Shown here: positions 1 through 5,554 of the stretch, piece by piece
How the letters are laid out: each line of letters opens with the position of its first letter
Numbering within the stretch: the first letter of the stretch is position 1
Source: GCA-2687515 sp963582805
GTDB taxonomy: Bacteria; Pseudomonadota; Alphaproteobacteria; Rhodospirillales; UBA2165
DNA: 11,159 nucleotides
Direction: 5' to 3'
NCBI GenBank assembly: GCA_963582805.1
Contig: CAUZTZ010000118.1
Location: 1-11,159, forward strand
Position numbers and translations under genes: made by a program
The notes under the pieces: model-generated
What the model was told of the DNA's origin: nothing
What the model saw: the letters and a program-made list of their open reading frames with translations, nothing else
Database searches by the model: none

Positions 1-1
1 A

Positions 2-64
2 CTAGCGAGATGACACCAAAATTCGGCGCACTGCGTGCACAGAATTTTGCCGCCATCTCACTAG
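2..64. repeat. 63-nt imperfect palindrome with CTAG ends
   Basis: Two 30-nt arms (2-31 and 35-64) flank a 3-nt loop and match at 24 of 30 positions. The outer arms are CTAGCGAGATG and CATCTCACTAG, and an inner AAAATTC (18-24) pairs with GAATTTT (42-48). Several mismatches would be G-U wobbles in RNA. The size and CTAG termini resemble a small REP- or MITE-like intergenic element. No T-run follows, so a simple intrinsic terminator is not obvious. It could equally mark the 3' end of a gene lying left of the window. Confidence 0.6.
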
Positions 65-81
65 ATTCTTGATTTGAGCGG

Positions 82-124
82 CCTGATTCACGCGAAATTC
101 GCTAACGCGAATTCCGCGATCAGG
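82..124. repeat. Hairpin palindrome, 4-nt loop
   Basis: CCTGAT (82-87) pairs with ATCAGG (119-124), CGCG (91-94) with CGCG (115-118), and AATTCGC (96-102) with GCGAATT (107-113) around the loop TAAC. The left arm carries a 3-nt bulge at 88-90. It is the second of three palindromes packed into the first 192 bases. Its function is unknown: it could be a transcription-end structure or a short repeat element. Confidence 0.55.
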
Positions 125-143
125 ACACTGTCGCCCCAATAGA

Positions 144-192
144 CCCCTCCCCCTAACCCCCTCCCCTGGTAGGAGGGGGTTAGGGGGAGGGG
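144..192. repeat. Perfect 21-bp G/C-run inverted repeat (G4-capable)
   Basis: A C-rich arm (144-164) and its exact G-rich complement (172-192) surround the 7-nt loop CCTGGTA. The right arm has the pattern GGAGGGGG-TTA-GGGGG-A-GGGG, so the + strand could form either a very stable hairpin or a G-quadruplex. Such G-rich palindromes occur as dispersed intergenic repeats in many proteobacteria. It lies about 20 nt upstream of the -35 box of the next gene, so it may insulate that promoter from read-through. Confidence 0.65.
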
Positions 193-213
193 GCGCACAC
201 GCACCCGTTATTT

Positions 214-241
214 TTGCACCCCTGCCCTAGCCTGTTATGAT
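214..241 (+). promoter_or_regulatory. Likely sigma70-type promoter of the reductase gene
   Basis: A -35 box TTGCAC (214-219) is separated by 16 bp from a -10 box TATGAT (236-241). These match the TTGACA and TATAAT consensus at 4 of 6 and 5 of 6 positions. Transcription would start near 248 and give a leader of about 36 nt with a GGGAG ribosome-binding site (272-276) before the ATG at 284. Confidence 0.5.
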
Positions 242-283
242 CCGCCCTGAAATATAAACCGCTGAAATTCCGGGAGATTGATT

Positions 284-1183
284 ATGGATGAAACCATTGG
301 CGTGATCGGCCTCGGCCCCATGGGCGGCAACATCGCCGGGCTCCTGTTACAGAAACAGATGCGCGTGACGGGGTTCGATGTGAACGCCGATTGCATGGCG
401 GCATTGGATACGCTGGGCCTCGCCCCCGCCGCCGACGCCGCCGCCCTGGCAGCCGACGCCGGCATCATCATCACGTCCTTGCCGTCCCTGGCGGCCTTGG
501 ACGATGTGCTCACCCACATTATCAGCGTCGACAAGCCCGGCCAGATCGTCATCGAATGCTCGACCCTCGCGCCCGAGGACAAGGAAGCCGCCGCCGCGCG
601 GCTGGCCGCCGCTGGCAAGATACTCCTGGATGCGCCGATCAGCGCCACCCCTGCGATGCTGGCCAAGGGCATGGCCTCGATCCACATCTCCGGCGAAAAA
701 GCCGCCTATGAGAAATGCATCGCGGTTTTCGAGGGCTTCACCGCGTCCAACTTTTTCATCGGCGAGACGGCGGGGTTAGGCTCCAAAATGAAGATCCTCG
801 CCAACTATCTGGTGCATGTGCACGTCACGGCGGCCGCCGAATGCATGACTTTGGGGCAAAAGGCGGGGTTGGATCCGGAACTGATCTACGCGGTCTTAAC
901 GGCGAGCGCCGGCACCTCCCGTATGCTGGAGATACGCGGCGCCATGATGGCCAAGTCCGATTACCGCGAAGGCGGCGGCACCATGTTCAAGGTGTTCGAA
1001 AAAGACGCCGGGATTATCACGGAGTTCGCCGCCAGCGTGCATGCGCCGATCGATTTGTATGTGTCGTCGCGGCAGAAGATGAACTCGGCGATTGCGCAGG
1101 GGTTGGGGCATTTGGATACGTCGGCAGTTTGCCGTGCCGTAGAATCCGCAGCGGGCATTGATCGGGATATGGTCGAAGATTAA
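284..1183 (+). CDS. NAD(P)-dependent beta-hydroxyacid dehydrogenase, 3-hydroxyisobutyrate dehydrogenase family
   Basis: This 299-residue protein has the length and layout of the cytoplasmic 3-hydroxyisobutyrate/tartronate-semialdehyde/6-phosphogluconate-type dehydrogenase family, which oxidises beta-hydroxyacids or reduces the semialdehydes. An N-terminal Rossmann domain opens with VIGLGPMGGNIA (dinucleotide loop GLGPMG, residues 9-14). The helical C-terminal half carries GLGSKMKILANYL with the expected catalytic Lys170 and Asn174, and a KDAG segment at 240-243. I chose the ATG at 284 over a TTG two codons earlier because GGGAG sits 7 nt upstream. The substrate loop normally reads DAPVSGG; here it is DAPISATP (116-123), so substrate specificity may differ from classical family members. 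The gene has its own promoter and is separated from the decarboxylase locus by the terminase/repeat patch, so a shared pathway is not shown. Family assignment is strong; the exact substrate is unknown. Confidence 0.9.
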   Translation: MDETIGVIGLGPMGGNIAGLLLQKQMRVTGFDVNADCMAALDTLGLAPAADAAALAADAGIIITSLPSLAALDDVLTHIISVDKPGQIVIECSTLAPEDKEAAAARLAAAGKILLDAPISATPAMLAKGMASIHISGEKAAYEKCIAVFEGFTASNFFIGETAGLGSKMKILANYLVHVHVTAAAECMTLGQKAGLDPELIYAVLTASAGTSRMLEIRGAMMAKSDYREGGGTMFKVFEKDAGIITEFAASVHAPIDLYVSSRQKMNSAIAQGLGHLDTSAVCRAVESAAGIDRDMVED

Positions 1184-1205
1184 GGACGGGTGAAACTAGA
1201 CTTTA

Positions 1206-1259
1206 GCCCGTGTGGGGATTGGCTGGGTCGGCCACACGGGCGCCCCGATGGGGTGCACC
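1206..1259 (-). repeat. Structured repeat copy A
   Basis: Read on the + strand, GCCCGTGTGG (1206-1215) and CCACACGGGC (1232-1241) form a perfect 10-bp stem around the 16-nt loop GGATTGGCTGGGTCGG. This loop is nearly the same as in copies B and C, although the stem sequence is different. A second small palindrome, CCCCGATGGGG, and GCACC (1255-1259) close the element; GCACC matches the GGTGC that begins copies B and C. It starts 22 nt after the stop codon of the upstream reductase gene. There is no U-run, so it is not a classical intrinsic terminator, but it could stabilise or end that mRNA. Confidence 0.6.
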
Positions 1260-1632
1260 TAATCAAACTTCAATTTTGCCGGTAATAATCAAAAGGCTCG
1301 ATTACGCATCGGCCTTAGTTTTAGCCTTGTGCAGGCGAAATGAAGAACGATCCAGAATAGGCCACGCGGCACCTAGCGGGCCTAACTTCTTTTTAAGTGA
1401 ATGCCGAACCGAACCGGACAGACTTTCGAACAGTTGATCTTCCGAATAAGTAAATGCGATTTTGGGGAGATCGGTTCGACTTTGCTTCCATATACCTATG
1501 TCACCCTCCGCAAATGTTTACCTCTAATTCGTTGCCTATCGGCCCTGTATCGATATTCACGCACTTGCGCGGCAAAAATTTTAGACTATATGAATGAGAA
1601 CATATCGAAAACATATAAATTGGGAGATTCCA
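1260..1632. other. AT-richer stretch without a recognisable gene
   Basis: This stretch is visibly poorer in G and C than the flanking genes. I found no convincing ORF with a ribosome-binding site or family signature. A frame open from 1401 to 1817 gives a protein unlike anything I recognise and overlaps the next gene's Shine-Dalgarno sequence. A weak promoter candidate, TTGCGC (1565-1570), 16 bp, TATATG (1587-1592), lies 41 nt upstream of the short ORF at 1633. The composition suggests acquired or decaying DNA. Confidence 0.4.
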
Positions 1633-1782
1633 ATGGACACACCGAATTCATCGAAATTGTGCCTACCCCCGATCGCCAAACCACCACTTCGCCCGGGGGT
1701 GCCCGGCAGCACGGGCGGGCCGACCATGCCATCCCCCGCCCTCGGTCGGTGTTTGGGCCGGCGGATACTGCCGATTCTTTAG
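1633..1782 (+). pseudogene. Possible decayed duplicate of the terminase-like gene's start
   Basis: A 49-codon ORF begins with a Shine-Dalgarno-like GGGAG and the start ATGGACACACC. This repeats the Shine-Dalgarno and start region of the terminase-like gene at 1829, where 11 bases from the ATG are identical; both encode MDTP. After the first few codons the similarity fades. Structured repeat B (1698-1749) then lies inside the frame, and the remaining peptide has no recognisable fold. The simplest reading is a truncated paralogue or duplicated leader interrupted by repeat B. A chance resemblance, or a short leader peptide, cannot be excluded. Confidence 0.25.
1698..1749 (+). repeat. Structured repeat copy B
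   Basis: This is a 52-nt element that aligns without gaps to copy C (2551-2602), with 43 of 52 positions identical. The stem GGGCGGG (1713-1719) with CCCGCCC (1735-1741) encloses the loop CCGACCATGCCATCC. The fifth stem pair is G-C here and T-A in copy C, a compensatory change. The element begins GGTGCC and ends CGGTCGG. The loop segment CCGACC (1720-1725) is complementary to GGTCGG (1744-1749) just outside the stem, so an H-type pseudoknot or an alternative fold is possible. Confidence 0.65.
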
Positions 1783-1828
1783 CAAATAATCTGGATCATT
1801 CATTAAGCCAAATTTGAAGGAGAATATT

Positions 1829-2350
1829 ATGGACACACCAACTCCAAGTATCGATTCTGAGTCCATTACACCGACTCCAAGTATCGAGACAGAGCCTATT
1901 TCACCGACTCCAACCCTCGAAGCGGAGGCACTCCGGCCCCAACACGAGGCCTTCGCCCAGGCCTACGCCACCGGCGCATCGGGGGCCGAAGCGGCGCGGA
2001 TGGCGGGCTATGCGCCGAGTAATGCCTCGCACCAGGCGTCCGAGCTGTTGCGGCGGCCAGACGTGGCGGCGCGGGTGGCCGAACTCCAAGGGGAATATTT
2101 CGCCCAGCAGGCCTCAAAGCGGGCAGAGGCCACCGATGCGCTGCTGGGTAAGCTGGAACCGGTTTATGACGCGGCCTTTGGTGCCGGCGACTTCGATACC
2201 GCCATGCAATCGGTGGAATTGCAGGCGCGCATCATGGGCCTCGTCCATGGCGGCGCAACATTGCGGCCGCGCAGCGGAACCGGCAAAGGAGAAGAATACG
2301 ATCCGTCCGCCGGACACATGGAATTTTTGGATTCGCTGGAAGAGGATTAA
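1829..2350 (+). CDS. Orphan phage terminase small subunit-like DNA-binding protein
   Basis: This is a 173-residue protein. Residues 36-87 (LRPQHEAFAQAYATGASGAE onward, then ARMAGYAPSNASHQASELLR) match the helix-turn-helix region of the Terminase_2/TerS family, whose members recognise viral DNA for packaging by the large terminase. The start ATG at 1829 follows AAGGAG (1817-1822) at 6 nt; an in-frame TTG at 1814 overlaps that site and is unlikely. Residues 3-35 are three 11-residue Thr/Ser-Pro-rich acidic repeats, unusual for TerS and probably a flexible tail. The middle is helical and the C-terminus acidic (ends SLEED). No large terminase, portal or capsid gene is nearby, so it is either a prophage remnant or a domesticated DNA-binding protein. 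It sits between structured repeats B and C in an accessory patch. The fold is fairly sure; a packaging role here is doubtful. Confidence 0.75.
   Translation: MDTPTPSIDSESITPTPSIETEPISPTPTLEAEALRPQHEAFAQAYATGASGAEAARMAGYAPSNASHQASELLRRPDVAARVAELQGEYFAQQASKRAEATDALLGKLEPVYDAAFGAGDFDTAMQSVELQARIMGLVHGGATLRPRSGTGKGEEYDPSAGHMEFLDSLEED
1835..1933 (+). repeat. Three tandem 33-bp in-frame repeats
   Basis: Three consecutive 33-bp units (1835-1867, 1868-1900, 1901-1933) encode TPTPSIDSESI, TPTPSIETEPI and SPTPTLEAEAL. The first two are nearly identical at DNA level (shared ACTCCAAGTATCGA) and the third has drifted. Expansion by slippage or unequal recombination is likely, so copy number may vary between relatives. 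Confidence 0.85.
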
Positions 2351-2406
2351 GCCAGCCGGTTGGGGGCAACCATCCTATCGCGGTGCCAAGACGGGCGCCG
2401 CTGGTA

Positions 2407-2456
2407 CCCCCACAAATCCCCACTTATCCCCATAAACCCCCACAAACCCCCATGGT
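2407..2456. repeat. Five-unit 10-bp C-rich array
   Basis: Units of exactly 10 bp run head to tail: CCCCCACAAA, TCCCCACTTA, TCCCCATAAA, CCCCCACAAA, CCCCCATGGT. The period is one helical turn, so the C-runs face the same side of the DNA. The minus strand carries five G-runs of 4 to 5 separated by short T/A-rich spacers, a G-quadruplex-capable layout. TTATCCCCA (2424-2432) inside the array and TTATCCACT (2515-2523) downstream each differ at one base from the DnaA box TTATCCACA. The array lies 56 nt after the terminase-like gene. Its function is unknown; a protein-binding or iteron-like site is possible. Confidence 0.6.
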
Positions 2457-2550
2457 CGTTTAATTGGAATCATGTCGCGCGAGATTAAAACAAAGAAACA
2501 CGCAAACGGGGAATTTATCCACTGAAAGGAGCCCAAACTTGACGGCTTTT
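2457..2550 (+). other. Intergenic stretch with a possible mini-ORF remnant
   Basis: ATG at 2472 opens a 17-codon frame (MSREIKTKKHANGEFIH) ending at 2525. It overlaps AAAGGAG, which is followed by a TTG opening a five-residue frame that stops at the edge of structured repeat C. These could be remnants of a gene once following the terminase-like gene, or chance. I see no terminator or RNA gene here. Confidence 0.2.
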
Positions 2551-2602
2551 GGTGCCTAACCGCGCGGGCTGGCCGACCCAGCCATCCCCAGCCCTCGGTC
2601 GG
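2551..2602 (+). repeat. Structured repeat copy C
   Basis: This is the same 52-nt element as copy B, in the same orientation. The stem GGGCTGG (2566-2572) with CCAGCCC (2588-2594) encloses CCGACCCAGCCATCC. Loop CCGACC (2573-2578) can also pair with GGTCGG (2597-2602). Read on the minus strand it lies 39 nt downstream of the stop codon of the ThDP enzyme gene, with the same sense relative to its gene as copy A. It could therefore act in that gene's 3' untranslated region. No U-run follows on either strand. Confidence 0.65.
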
Positions 2603-2633
2603 AGACTACCGCTTTCGCCGTGCCCATCGGCCT

Positions 2634-4427
2634 CTACCGATACTGGGAGACCGTATCGACCAGCGCCGGGCGCCCGGCTTTGACCTCTTTGATGGCGCGG
2701 CGCAAGGCGTCGCCGACGTCGTTGCCGTCTTCAATGGGGCCTTCCGCGTACCAGCCCATGGAGCGGGCGAGGCCGGCGAAATCGACCTCCGGGTTCTGGA
2801 TGTCCATGCCGATATGGGCGCGCGCTTCGGGCGTGCCGCGCTTTTTGGCCATGCGAATTTGGTGCTCCCAATCGTTGTAGTAGGAGCGGTTGTTGTACAT
2901 CACGACCAGCATCGGAATCTCGTACTTGGCGGCCACCCACAAGGCGCCGGGATCGAACATCAAATCGCCGTCCGGCTGGATGTCCACCACCAAGCGCTTT
3001 TTGTCCCGGTGGGCGAGCGCAACGCCCAAGGCGATGCCGATCTGGGTCGAGGTGCCGAGTGCCGCGCCGGGGAACCGGTACGGTTTGTCGAAGTTCCAAA
3101 GGCGCTTGGTCCAGCCGTTGAGATCGGACGAGGTGGCGACCCAGTCTTCGTCTCTGATCACCGCCCAGATCTCGGCGGCGAGGCGGGCCGTGGTCATCGG
3201 CTTGGAATTCCACTTGGCGCGGGATTTCCTGGCCCAGGCTTGCCGGGATGCCTGGTGCAGCTTGGCCAGTTTGCGGCGGCGGACGCCGACCCGTTTTTTC
3301 TTAGCCGCCGATTTGTTCAACAGCGCCCGGCATTTTTTGGCCAGCAGCGGGATGGCGGCGGCGGTGTCGGCAAGGATGCGCAGATCGGCCTGCAAGGGCC
3401 GCTGGTAGTCGGTGGACCAGGACGAGATTTCCAGGTCGGCAAAGCTGATATCCACCCACTTGGCGGATTTCGGCACCAGGGACGTCACCTGGCGGGTGTT
3501 CGAGTCCAAGACCGTGGTCACTTTTTCCCAGTCGCGGGCGTCCAGGCACAGGATCAGGTCGGCGTCCTTCAAGACCGCATCGGCGTGCAAGGACGCGTTC
3601 AAATCATGGTGGCTGGGGAAATTGAGGCGGGCGCCGATATCTATGACCGGCGCCGAAACGGTTTCGGCCAAGGCCACCAGGGCGTCGTAGCCGTGCGGCA
3701 TACGGCTCGACCAATCGGCCAGCAGCACCGGGTTTTTGGCGGCGGCCAGCCAGGCGGCGGCCTCGGTCAGGGCGGCGTCATCGGGGGCAATTTGGCTGGG
3801 CACCCGCTGCGCCTCGGGCCGCGGCATGGCGACCTTTGCGTCCAACGGCGTCTCCAGCAGCTGGGTGTCGTAGCAGGTGTAAACCGGCCCCTGGGGTTCG
3901 GTCATCATGATGCCGTAGGCGCGGGCGAAGGAGCTGGGCACAGAGGCAATGCCGACCGGCTGGTCATCCCATTTGGTGAAGTCGCGGATGGCGTTGCCCT
4001 GGATATTGGCGGTGTGGATCCAATCGGTGCGCGGCCGGCGCTGGCCGGTATCCATGGGGCCGGTGGCACCCATGATGAAAATCGGCGCCCGGTCGATATA
4101 GGCGTAGTAGACCGCCATGCAGGAATGCAGCAGCCCGACCAGGTTGTGAACAATGGCGGTAAGCGGCTCGCCGGTGGCCTTGGCGTAGCCGTGGGCAATC
4201 TGGATGGCGATATTTTCGTGGGGACAAAGAAGCATCTTGGGGTCATCGCCGCCGTAATTGACCAGGGAATCGTGGAGGCCGCGAAAACTCGAGCCGGGAT
4301 TGAGAGGCACGTATGGAAAGTCATAGTCGCGCATCAGATCGACAATCACGTCGGAGTTCCAGCGGGTCTTGGTGGGCGCCACCGGGCTGCGCTTTTTCGG
4401 CTTTATGTGTTTAGGTCTGTTTGCCAC
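2634..4427 (-). CDS. Thiamine-diphosphate-dependent enzyme of the acetolactate synthase-like (POX/BFD) family
   Basis: This 597-residue protein has the three-domain layout of ThDP enzymes such as acetolactate synthase and benzoylformate decarboxylase, which cleave or join 2-oxo acids in the cytoplasm. The N-terminal Pyr domain has the catalytic glutamate in CPHENIAIQIAHGYAKATG (Glu71). The central domain is about residues 215-360. The C-terminal PP domain (about 408-597) has the cofactor and metal motif IQPDGDLMF followed 24 residues later by NN (Asp486, Gly487, Asp488, Asn512, Asn513). The usual Gly before DG is Pro. A lysine/arginine-rich N-terminal tail (residues 1-21) and a very basic linker (364-408) are unusual. 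The start is GTG, with AAAGGA about 9 nt upstream. It diverges from the decarboxylase series with 87 nt between them, suggesting shared control. The real substrate is unknown: a 2-oxo acid from the neighbouring carboxylate pathway is the obvious guess. It is probably not the biosynthetic acetolactate synthase, since no regulatory subunit adjoins. Confidence 0.85.
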   Translation of the reverse strand: MANRPKHIKPKKRSPVAPTKTRWNSDVIVDLMRDYDFPYVPLNPGSSFRGLHDSLVNYGGDDPKMLLCPHENIAIQIAHGYAKATGEPLTAIVHNLVGLLHSCMAVYYAYIDRAPIFIMGATGPMDTGQRRPRTDWIHTANIQGNAIRDFTKWDDQPVGIASVPSSFARAYGIMMTEPQGPVYTCYDTQLLETPLDAKVAMPRPEAQRVPSQIAPDDAALTEAAAWLAAAKNPVLLADWSSRMPHGYDALVALAETVSAPVIDIGARLNFPSHHDLNASLHADAVLKDADLILCLDARDWEKVTTVLDSNTRQVTSLVPKSAKWVDISFADLEISSWSTDYQRPLQADLRILADTAAAIPLLAKKCRALLNKSAAKKKRVGVRRRKLAKLHQASRQAWARKSRAKWNSKPMTTARLAAEIWAVIRDEDWVATSSDLNGWTKRLWNFDKPYRFPGAALGTSTQIGIALGVALAHRDKKRLVVDIQPDGDLMFDPGALWVAAKYEIPMLVVMYNNRSYYNDWEHQIRMAKKRGTPEARAHIGMDIQNPEVDFAGLARSMGWYAEGPIEDGNDVGDALRRAIKEVKAGRPALVDTVSQYR

Positions 4428-4514
4428 CCTGATTTATCCTTTATCTATTGAGACGAAACTTTAGAATGCGCCGCAAAGTGGAAATCTATTTTGCGCGCCC
4501 GGAGGAAGCAATAG
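4428..4514. promoter_or_regulatory. Divergent promoter/operator region
   Basis: The 87-nt space between the divergent ThDP enzyme and Pht5-like genes must hold promoters for both, if each has its own. A rightward -10 candidate TAGAAT (4462-4467) is good, but its -35 (TTTATC, 4440-4445) is weak. An imperfect inverted repeat, GCGCCGCAAA (4468-4477) and TTTTGCGCGC (4489-4498), spans 31 bp and overlaps the expected rightward start site, where a regulator could bind. No regulator gene is in the window. GGAGG (4501-4505) is the ribosome-binding site of the next gene. Confidence 0.35.
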
Positions 4515-5504
4515 TTGTCCCAACTGCCATTGACCATCGCCATCTCAGACTATGACCATGTCCGCGATTTCCAGGACGGCCGCGTCACCGCCGAGGGCAT
4601 CGATGCCAATTTTTTGAATTTCCAAGTCGAAGAGATATTCTACCGGTTCGTCAATTTCCGCGAATGGGACGTGTCGGAAATGTCGTTCGGCAAATATGTG
4701 GCGCTGAAATCCCAAGGCGACGAGAGCCTGACGTCGATCCCGGTATTTCCAAGCCGCGTGTTCCGCCTGTCGTCGATCTTCGTGACCGCCGATAGCAAGC
4801 TCAAATCGGTTGCCGATCTGGCCGGCAAAAAAATCGGCGTGCCGGAATGGGCGCAGACCGCCGCCATCTATACGCGCGGCTATTTGGTCCATCAGGCAGG
4901 CATTCCGTTGCAAAAAATCACCTGGGTGCAGGCTGGCGTCTCGACGCCGGGGCGCAAAGAAAAGGTGGCGCTGAATTTGCCGGACGGGGTCAGCCTGACG
5001 CCGGTTGCCGACAAGTCGCTGGAAGAAATGCTGCTATCGGGCGAGATCGATGCCATCATGTCGGCCCATCCGCCCGAGATATTCGAGCAGGGCGGCCCGG
5101 AAATCGTCAGGCTGGTGGTTGATTACCAGGCCATGGAAGAAGCCTATTTCAAAGACACCGGCATTTTTCCGATTATGCATACCATGGCCGTCAAAACCGA
5201 TGTTGCGAATGCCCACCCGTGGATGCTGGGCAACCTGTTGAAGGCCTTCAACACGGCCAAAAATAACAGCGTTTCCCGGGCGCGCGAAATGACCGCGTCG
5301 CGCTTTCCGATCCCCTGGGCACCCTACTTTACCGAACAATCGGCTTCCATGTTCGAAGCGGATTACTGGCCCTATGGGATCGAGGATAACCGGGTGACTT
5401 TGGATGCCTTTTTGCAATATTCGTTCGAACAGGGAGTCTGCCAGCGCCGGCTGCAAGTTGAAGACCTGTTCCCCAAGAATGTGCTCTCCAGCTTCAAGGT
5501 GTGA
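4515..5504 (+). CDS. Pht5-type 4,5-dihydroxyphthalate decarboxylase-like protein (periplasmic-binding-protein fold)
   Basis: This 329-residue protein resembles the 4,5-dihydroxyphthalate decarboxylase (Pht5) family, which removes a carboxylate from an ortho-dihydroxylated phthalate. The resemblance covers LPLTIAISDYDHVRDFQDGR at the start, the DVSEMSFGKYV segment (52-62), IPVFPSRVFR (75-84) and GKKIGVPEW (104-112). The family shares the type II periplasmic-binding fold, and automatic annotation often calls such proteins ABC substrate-binding. Here there is no signal peptide or lipobox, which favours a cytoplasmic enzyme. The start is TTG at 4515, 9 nt after GGAGG, and the encoded N-terminus matches the family's usual beginning. 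It leads the rightward gene series, 74 nt before the UbiD-type gene, so two chemically different decarboxylases sit side by side. Family confidence is good; activity on phthalates is inference, and a solute-sensing role is the main alternative. Confidence 0.8.
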   Translation: MSQLPLTIAISDYDHVRDFQDGRVTAEGIDANFLNFQVEEIFYRFVNFREWDVSEMSFGKYVALKSQGDESLTSIPVFPSRVFRLSSIFVTADSKLKSVADLAGKKIGVPEWAQTAAIYTRGYLVHQAGIPLQKITWVQAGVSTPGRKEKVALNLPDGVSLTPVADKSLEEMLLSGEIDAIMSAHPPEIFEQGGPEIVRLVVDYQAMEEAYFKDTGIFPIMHTMAVKTDVANAHPWMLGNLLKAFNTAKNNSVSRAREMTASRFPIPWAPYFTEQSASMFEADYWPYGIEDNRVTLDAFLQYSFEQGVCQRRLQVEDLFPKNVLSSFKV

Positions 5505-5554
5505 TTGCCGGAGCCGTGAATTAGATTACAAATGCCGCCAACGCCCGGTTTGGT

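Noticed and set aside
1206..1241. Intrinsic terminator for the reductase gene
   Set aside because: The stem is strong but the 16-nt loop is long and conserved among copies, and no U-run follows. It is better described as a structured repeat.
1401..1817. 138-codon open frame on the + strand
   Set aside because: There is no ribosome-binding site or recognisable family. It crosses the AT-rich stretch and repeat B and ends inside the Shine-Dalgarno region of the next gene. Its composition looks random.
2407..2456. CRISPR array
   Set aside because: The units are 10 bp with no spacers and no cas genes. This is a simple tandem array.
2814..4451. Long open frame (545 codons) on the + strand
   Set aside because: It runs antisense to the ThDP enzyme, whose domains and catalytic motifs are clear. 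The translated product is Gly/Arg/Val/His-rich low-information sequence typical of an opposite-strand shadow in GC-rich DNA.
4515..5504. ABC transporter periplasmic binding protein
   Set aside because: The fold fits, but there is no signal peptide and no ABC permease or ATPase nearby. The sequence matches the Pht5 decarboxylase family better.
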